Shown here piece by piece: positions 16,584 through 20,656 of a DNA stretch of 20,656 nucleotides. A model generated the notes under the pieces. That model was not told where the DNA came from, searched no databases, and saw only the letters and a list, made by a program, of their open reading frames with translations. The position numbers and the translations under genes were made by a program. The DNA lies in contig CADCON010000069.1 in the NCBI GenBank assembly GCA_902803035.1, forward strand, positions 1 through 20,656, read 5' to 3'. Within the stretch, counting starts at the first letter, position 1. Every line of letters starts with the position of its first letter. Source of the stretch: an uncultured Ruminococcus sp. (GTDB lineage Bacteria; Bacillota; Clostridia; Oscillospirales; Acutalibacteraceae).

Positions 16584-18209
16584 ATGAGTTGGTTCAATAA
16601 ATCCCGCAAAGCTGCGGAGGACGAGCGTTATATGCCGCCGGATTACAGTTTTACATATGATCCTTCCGCCGTTCCCCCCGAAAAGAAGACCGGCAGAACG
16701 GTGCTGAAAGTGATGGCGGTCATCGCCGCGGTATCTTTGGCGCTGTTTGCCGCAAGTCTGGCGGTCGTGGTTCCCAAGCAGAACGGGCTTGTGCTGGAGC
16801 TGGGGGAGGAATTGACCGTCCATCCGGCGGATTATCTCTACGGCTACAGCTTCATTGTGGACAGGGCGGAAATCGACCTGTCCGGTGTGGACAGCTCCAA
16901 GGTCGGCGAGTATTCTTTCAGCCTGAAGCTGCTTTTCTATGATTATTCCGTCAGCGTCAGGGTGGAGGACACCACCCCGCCCGAACTGATTCCACTGGAC
17001 GAGCCGCTGTTTCTGGCCACCGGACAGGAATATTTCCCTGAGAATTTCGCAAAGGCGGCCGAAGATATTTCGGGCGAGGTGAAGCTGAGCGTCAATTACG
17101 GCGGCAGCAGAAGGGATTCCATCTCCTTCCCGAAGGCAGGCAGCTACAACATTACGCTGGAAGGCGAGGATCCTTCGGGCAATATCGGTACGCTGACGGT
17201 GGAATTCACGGTGGACGATCCGCCGGTCATCATCGGCGTATTTGACAGACATTTGCCGGTCGGCACCGATTTTGACCCGGCGAATGTGATTGCCGTGGAC
17301 AGCGTGGAGGGCGTGATCAGCGACAGGGTGTCCGTTGACACGGGCGGTTTTGACCCCGGCCGCGAGGGGAGCTATTCCGTTACCTATACGGCGCGTGACA
17401 GCCACAACCTTGAAACCGTCAGAACCGTCACGCTGACGGTCTGCAGGAAACAGGAGCTGAAGCAGTATCAGGATGACATTTCGCTCACCGATGACGAAAT
17501 GAGGATGCTGTACGAAGCAGGATACTTTACCTATCAGCCGCTTGAAACGCCGGATTACGATCAGGCTTTGAAGCTGCTTGAACCGGCGCTGCTGGATCTC
17601 AGGCATAAGATCGGCAGCTACGGATTCGCGGCGGGAAGCGGCTGCATATACCGCATTACGCCGGAGTATATCTATATGCTTTCTGTCGATCATGTGATGA
17701 AATCCGTCCATTATCAGTGCGATGTGATGTTCTTTGACGGAACGGTGGTCAGGGAGAATATCGTCTATGCCACGTCAAAGCAGCGCAATGAGCTGTCATT
17801 GTTCCGCATTCCCGTGAAGGATGTGCCGGTAGACACATTACTGAAGCTGCGGCAGGTGTATGTTGACCCGGACATTTATTCCAAGCTCAGCAAGGATGAC
17901 GAGGTGGTTGCGTTTGCCAAGCACTGGTTGGGAAAGGATAAGGATTTGATCCGCCGGATGAAGGTCAGGCGTCTGACCGCGACAATCTGGTCATTCGGAA
18001 TGGTCGATTCCCTGCTGGAAACAACCACCGGCGTTGTGAGCGGAATGAGCGGAACGGCGGTGATTGATCTCCGTGGCAATCTGGTGGGGCTTGCCAGCGC
18101 ATTCGGCCAGGCAACCGGAAATGAGAAGGAAGCGAGCTGTTTCCACAGCAAGATAGATGTTCTGACGGAGGTCGAAGCCGCCCTTGAGGAAAAAAACCGG
18201 GCGGCGTAA
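16584..18209 (+). CDS. Membrane-anchored protein with Ig-like (DUF5011-type) repeats and a trypsin-like domain
   Basis: 541 residues. A cytoplasmic head (1-37) is followed by one membrane helix (about 39-63), then extracytoplasmic Ig-like/cadherin-like repeats (about 68-128, 130-212, 213-288; VEDTTPPELIP and GSYSVTYTARDS are typical of DUF5011-like domains). A C-terminal trypsin-fold region (about 345-530) shows GSGCIYRITPEYIYMLSVDHVM with H370, a strand NELSLFRI with E403 where HtrA-type proteases have Asp, and SGMSGTAVIDLRGNLVGLA with S489 in the place of GNSGGP. So His and Ser are kept, and Asp may be replaced by Glu. It could be an active wall-side protease or a pseudoprotease sensor. AGGAGG precedes the ATG with 6-nt spacing. 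Second gene of the operon with the CYTH protein; a strong terminator follows. Confidence 0.78.
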   Translation: MSWFNKSRKAAEDERYMPPDYSFTYDPSAVPPEKKTGRTVLKVMAVIAAVSLALFAASLAVVVPKQNGLVLELGEELTVHPADYLYGYSFIVDRAEIDLSGVDSSKVGEYSFSLKLLFYDYSVSVRVEDTTPPELIPLDEPLFLATGQEYFPENFAKAAEDISGEVKLSVNYGGSRRDSISFPKAGSYNITLEGEDPSGNIGTLTVEFTVDDPPVIIGVFDRHLPVGTDFDPANVIAVDSVEGVISDRVSVDTGGFDPGREGSYSVTYTARDSHNLETVRTVTLTVCRKQELKQYQDDISLTDDEMRMLYEAGYFTYQPLETPDYDQALKLLEPALLDLRHKIGSYGFAAGSGCIYRITPEYIYMLSVDHVMKSVHYQCDVMFFDGTVVRENIVYATSKQRNELSLFRIPVKDVPVDTLLKLRQVYVDPDIYSKLSKDDEVVAFAKHWLGKDKDLIRRMKVRRLTATIWSFGMVDSLLETTTGVVSGMSGTAVIDLRGNLVGLASAFGQATGNEKEASCFHSKIDVLTEVEAALEEKNRAA

Positions 18210-18226
18210 GGAGGACCATGGCGCGG

Positions 18227-18269
18227 ACAGGCGGCGTTTTTCACGTGAGAAAGACGCCGCCTGTTTTTT
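18227..18269 (+). terminator. Rho-independent terminator of the CYTH-protease operon
   Basis: A perfect 11-bp stem (ACAGGCGGCGT at 18227-18237 with 18254-18264) with a 16-nt loop and a TTTTTT tail, 17 nt after the stop codon. Confidence 0.95.
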
Positions 18270-18304
18270 AATGATTTGTTTCCAATCGACAATCCGTATG
18301 ATTC

Positions 18305-18331
18305 ACATCGGGTTCCGCCCCCGCATATTCT
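18305..18331 (+). promoter_or_regulatory. Possible mother-cell (sigma-K/sigma-E-like) promoter of the SleC-like operon
   Basis: An AC (18305-18306), a 17-nt gap and CATATTCT (18324-18331) fit the sigma-K pattern AC-N16/17-CATAnnnT. No good TTGACA/TATAAT pair is seen between the upstream terminator and the gene. The match is short, so it carries weight only together with the spore-type genes behind it. Confidence 0.4.
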
Positions 18332-18356
18332 GTCAGTGAAAGGAGCCTGATAGAAT

Positions 18357-18785
18357 ATGAATCATTCCAACGCAAGTCAGCGTCAGGGCGGCGTATCGCC
18401 ATTTGTCCCTGACTATGAGGACTACATCAGCGGTTACCCCGGCAGAGGGTCGCTCAAGGTGCAGATCAACGCGGCGTATGAGGCGTTCCCGGTCAAGGGC
18501 GTGGAGGTGGACGTCGCGGTAATCCACAACGGTGTGCGCTATCTTCTGTACAGCGACAAAACCAATTCGTCCGGCATTGTGGATAATATGGTGCTTCCCA
18601 CGCGCCCGGCGGACACAGTGCTGAATCCGAAGACCTCCGACAAGGACGAAGCGCAGTATCTGGTGTCGCTCTTCCATCCGTCCTTCCAATCGGTCATTGA
18701 CAAGGTGGTCACCGTCTACGACCGCATCGAAACTATTCTGCCGCTCTCCCTGACGCCGGCCAATCATATGACGGAGGGTGATTAA
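18357..18785 (+). CDS. SleC-type pro-domain-like protein, free-standing
   Basis: 142 residues, soluble, no signal peptide. From about residue 31 (GSLKVQINAAYEAFPVKGVEVDV) through VLPTRPADTVLNP to the ITVxDR-like end it resembles, from memory, the N-terminal beta-sandwich pro-domain of clostridial SleC (a carboxypeptidase regulatory-like fold in which GLLTVxVxDAxxxxPIxNAxV is typical). In SleC this region precedes the lytic domain and is cut off by Csp proteases at germination. Here it is a separate chain: its TAA (18783-18785) is followed directly, in the same frame, by the ATG of the next gene. The start at 18357 follows AAGGAG with about 11-nt spacing. Assignment by pattern and context; moderate confidence. 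Confidence 0.65.
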   Translation: MNHSNASQRQGGVSPFVPDYEDYISGYPGRGSLKVQINAAYEAFPVKGVEVDVAVIHNGVRYLLYSDKTNSSGIVDNMVLPTRPADTVLNPKTSDKDEAQYLVSLFHPSFQSVIDKVVTVYDRIETILPLSLTPANHMTEGD

Positions 18786-20129
18786 ATGCCGACACTTCCT
18801 ATCATTCCCCAGACCGTGACGGTGCATCTCGGCGCGCCGAATGAGCAGGCGGAGAATGTGACCGTCACCTTCACCGAATACATCAAGAACGTCGCCTCCA
18901 ATGAAATCTATCCCAACTGGCCGGAGGCGGCGCTCAGGGCCAACATTCTCGCGCAGATCACCTTTGCCCTGAATCGCATCTACACGGAATACTATCCCAG
19001 CAGAGGGTACGATTTCGACATCACGAACAACACGCTCTATGATCAGGCATTCCGCCCTGACGGAGAGATATTCGGCAACATCAGCGAGATCGTGGATGAG
19101 ATATTCAACAATTACATTGTCAGGAGCGGCAGCATCGTGCCGCTTTACGCCCAGTTCTGCGACGGCGTTTATGTCCAGTGCAGTGGTCTGTCGCAGTGGG
19201 GGACAGTCCGCCTGGCGGAACAGGGGCTGAATGCCTTCCAGATTTTACAGTATTATTATGGCGACAATATTCAGCTTGTGCGGGACGCGGCTGTCGGCAG
19301 CAACACGCCGTCCTATCCGGGCGTACCGCTGCAGAGGGGATCCTTCGGGGACGACGTGCTGATCATCAAGCGCGAGCTGAACCGCATTGCGCTCAACTAT
19401 CCGGCGCTGCCGAGAATCAGGAGCCTGACCGGCGTCTATGATTTTGAAACCGAGCAGGCCGTCACGGAATTCCAGCGGATTTTCAATCTCGAGCCTGACG
19501 GTGTTGTGGGCAAGGCGACATGGTACAAGATCAAGCAGATTTACGCCGCGGTCAAACGGCTTTCCGATATCACCGGCGAGGGTCTGGAAATATCCGAGGT
19601 GGAGAGAAAATACACCCGCGCGCTCAGTCTGGGGGACAGCGGCGTGGATGTGGAGGCCCTGCAATATTATCTTGCCTTTCTGGGCTATTTCTTTCCCGAA
19701 CTGCCGCCCATTCCCATTACCGGCTATTTCGGGGACATGACCCGCGACGCGGTGCTGACCTTCCAGAAGTTCTACGGGCTGACGGTGGACGGCATTGCGG
19801 GCGAACGCACCTTCCGCGAGGTGGAAAGAGCCTACCGGGCGGCGGTCAGCGAGCTTCCGGCGAATTACCAGAGCGCGATCGGCGAGCCGTACCCAGGCAG
19901 ATTTCTTGTGCTGGGGGATACCGGTGAGAGCGTCAGCATTATCCAGCGGTATCTCAGCATTATCTCGCAGACCGACCCGCAGATTCCCCAGGTCAGCGTC
20001 ACCGGCACATTCGACGAAGCCACACGCAACGCGGTTTTTGCTCTGCAGCGGCAGCTCGGCATCGAGCAGAACGGCGCGATTGGCCCCGTGGAATGGAGCC
20101 GCATTATTACGCGCGGCAATGAACTGTAA
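18786..20129 (+). CDS. sleC: SleC-like spore cortex-lytic enzyme (SpoIID-type lytic domain plus three peptidoglycan-binding domains)
   Basis: 447 residues, no signal peptide, as expected for an enzyme made in the mother cell and placed in the spore coat. Residues about 24-165 match the SpoIID/SleC lytic transglycosylase domain: FTEYIKNVASNEIYPNWPEAAL with candidate catalytic E40, GYDFDITNNTLYD, C125 and C132 (AQFCDGVYVQCSG), LSQWGTVRLAEQG and ILQYYYGDNI. Three PG_binding_1 domains follow at about 185-255, 281-350 and 376-442, each with GDxGxDV...LQ/IQ and a TGxFxxxTxxAVxxFQ core; known clostridial SleC has, to my memory, one. The pro-domain is missing from this chain and is encoded by the gene just upstream. 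GGAGGG lies 7 nt before the ATG inside the end of the upstream gene, so it is translated in its own right. The gene symbol marks the family, not proven equivalence. Confidence 0.78.
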   Translation: MPTLPIIPQTVTVHLGAPNEQAENVTVTFTEYIKNVASNEIYPNWPEAALRANILAQITFALNRIYTEYYPSRGYDFDITNNTLYDQAFRPDGEIFGNISEIVDEIFNNYIVRSGSIVPLYAQFCDGVYVQCSGLSQWGTVRLAEQGLNAFQILQYYYGDNIQLVRDAAVGSNTPSYPGVPLQRGSFGDDVLIIKRELNRIALNYPALPRIRSLTGVYDFETEQAVTEFQRIFNLEPDGVVGKATWYKIKQIYAAVKRLSDITGEGLEISEVERKYTRALSLGDSGVDVEALQYYLAFLGYFFPELPPIPITGYFGDMTRDAVLTFQKFYGLTVDGIAGERTFREVERAYRAAVSELPANYQSAIGEPYPGRFLVLGDTGESVSIIQRYLSIISQTDPQIPQVSVTGTFDEATRNAVFALQRQLGIEQNGAIGPVEWSRIITRGNEL

Positions 20130-20171
20130 TGCACGAAGGCTGGCGACATCCAGCAGTCTGAACGGCAGACC

Positions 20172-20213
20172 AAAAAACCTCCCCGCAGCCTTCGCCGGCG
20201 CGGGGAGGTTTTG
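20172..20213. terminator. Bidirectional Rho-independent terminator
   Basis: An 11-bp stem (AACCTCCCCGC at 20176-20186 with 20200-20210) and a 13-nt loop. The T-run on the minus strand (20172-20177) is longer than on the plus strand (20209-20212), so it serves the convergent SleC-like and cation-efflux genes, the latter better. Confidence 0.9.
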
Positions 20214-20263
20214 AGACTATTGTCTGGCAGCGGGAAGAACGCGGCCGTTATGCCCCGAAAAAA

Positions 20264-20656
20264 TCAGGCGGGATCGACGTGTACCATGCAGTGCTTGACA
20301 TTGGGGAAGGCGCGCTCCACGCTGTCGTGTACCGATTCGGCAATGGCGTGCGCTTCATTCAGCGGTAATTCGCCATTAACCGTAATCACCGCGTCCACGT
20401 ACATTTTCGCCCCGAACATTCTCGTTTTCAGCTCGGCAAGCGATTCCACGCCGTCCTGCGAGAGAATGACGCCGCGAATGGCGCTTTGCGTGGAATCGTC
20501 ACACGCCTTGTCGGTCATCTTTTCGATCGCGTCGCTGAATATTTCCACTGACGCCTTGATGATGAAGATACAGATCACCAGACTTGCCACAGGTTCACAG
20601 ATGGCAAAGCCCATGCGTGCGCCGATAATGCCGATCATCGCGCCGACGGAGGAGAG
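20264..20656 (-). CDS. Cation diffusion facilitator (CDF) transporter, C-terminal part (partial)
   Basis: The gene continues past the right edge; 130 residues are visible, and the frame is open to the edge (LSSVGAMIGIIGARMGF). It shows the end of a membrane helix, the loop and last helix (GFAICEPVASLVICIFIIKASVEIF), and the cytoplasmic C-terminal domain (about 85 residues) that binds metal and dimerises in this family (AELKTRMFGAKMYVDAVITV, HAIAESVHDSVERAFPNVKHCMVHVDP). Such proteins export Zn2+, Fe2+, Mn2+ or similar ions in exchange for protons. The segment usually read DPxAS is EPVAS here. The metal cannot be assigned because the helix with the site A residues lies mostly outside the window. 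Confidence 0.92.
   Translation of the reverse strand, partial: LSSVGAMIGIIGARMGFAICEPVASLVICIFIIKASVEIFSDAIEKMTDKACDDSTQSAIRGVILSQDGVESLAELKTRMFGAKMYVDAVITVNGELPLNEAHAIAESVHDSVERAFPNVKHCMVHVDPA

Noticed and set aside
18218..18271. 17-codon open frame starting just after AAGGAGG, inside the terminator
   Set aside because: The spacing from the ribosome binding site to the ATG is only about 3-4 nt, and the frame consists of the terminator stem-loop, so the coding look is most likely chance.
20264..20656. Glu in the EPVAS segment of the CDF transporter as a functional change
   Set aside because: The segment is not among the well-known metal site residues, and the helices that carry them lie mostly beyond the window edge.

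Overview
The window looks like chromosomal DNA of an anaerobic, spore-forming Clostridia-type Firmicute of fairly high GC. The evidence is an Rnf ferredoxin:NAD+ oxidoreductase operon in the Clostridia order (G-E-A-B visible), RNase Y, strong AGGAGG ribosome binding sites, a large 2-hydroxyacyl-CoA dehydratase activase-type protein, and a SleC-type spore cortex-lytic locus. RNase P RNA is of the ancestral A type. The genus cannot be fixed from the sequence alone.

Layout. (1) 1-2605: end of the rnf operon (rnfG 3' end, rnfE, rnfA, rnfB) and its terminator. (2) 2677-7779: a single-gene unit with a near-consensus promoter, encoding a 1629-residue secreted protein with a transglutaminase-like domain and a long array of Ig-like domains, including an exact 543-nt tandem period. 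(3) 7799-8874: promoter and rnpB, then a Nudix hydrolase gene broken inside its Nudix box, then a terminator. (4) 8878-10814, minus strand: rny with its own terminator, promoter and a structured leader of about 275 nt. (5) 10868-15898, minus strand: an operon of a double-activase protein, an HgdB-like protein and a histidine phosphatase. (6) 15956-18269, plus strand: an operator-like dyad and extended -10 promoter, a CYTH-domain protein, and a membrane-anchored protein with Ig-like repeats and a trypsin-like domain. (7) 18305-20213: a possible mother-cell sigma promoter, then two abutting in-frame genes that together match a SleC-type germination enzyme, with the pro-domain on a separate polypeptide. 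(8) 20264-20656: 3' part of a cation diffusion facilitator on the minus strand.

The rnf genes supply energy conservation (ion gradient coupled to reduced ferredoxin). The activase/HgdB-like operon is an ATP-driven low-potential electron-transfer type of system that would fit the same ferredoxin economy, though its substrate is unknown. rnpB and rny are RNA-processing housekeeping genes. The last plus-strand genes point to sporulation and germination.

The most unusual points are the split SleC-like system (an untethered inhibitory domain plus three cell-wall-binding repeats), the trypsin-fold membrane protein with Glu at the expected Asp position, the separation of an activase/HgdB-like system into two chains, the repeat-rich transglutaminase protein, and the precisely damaged Nudix gene. 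Family assignments rest on motif recognition by eye; no database search was run.
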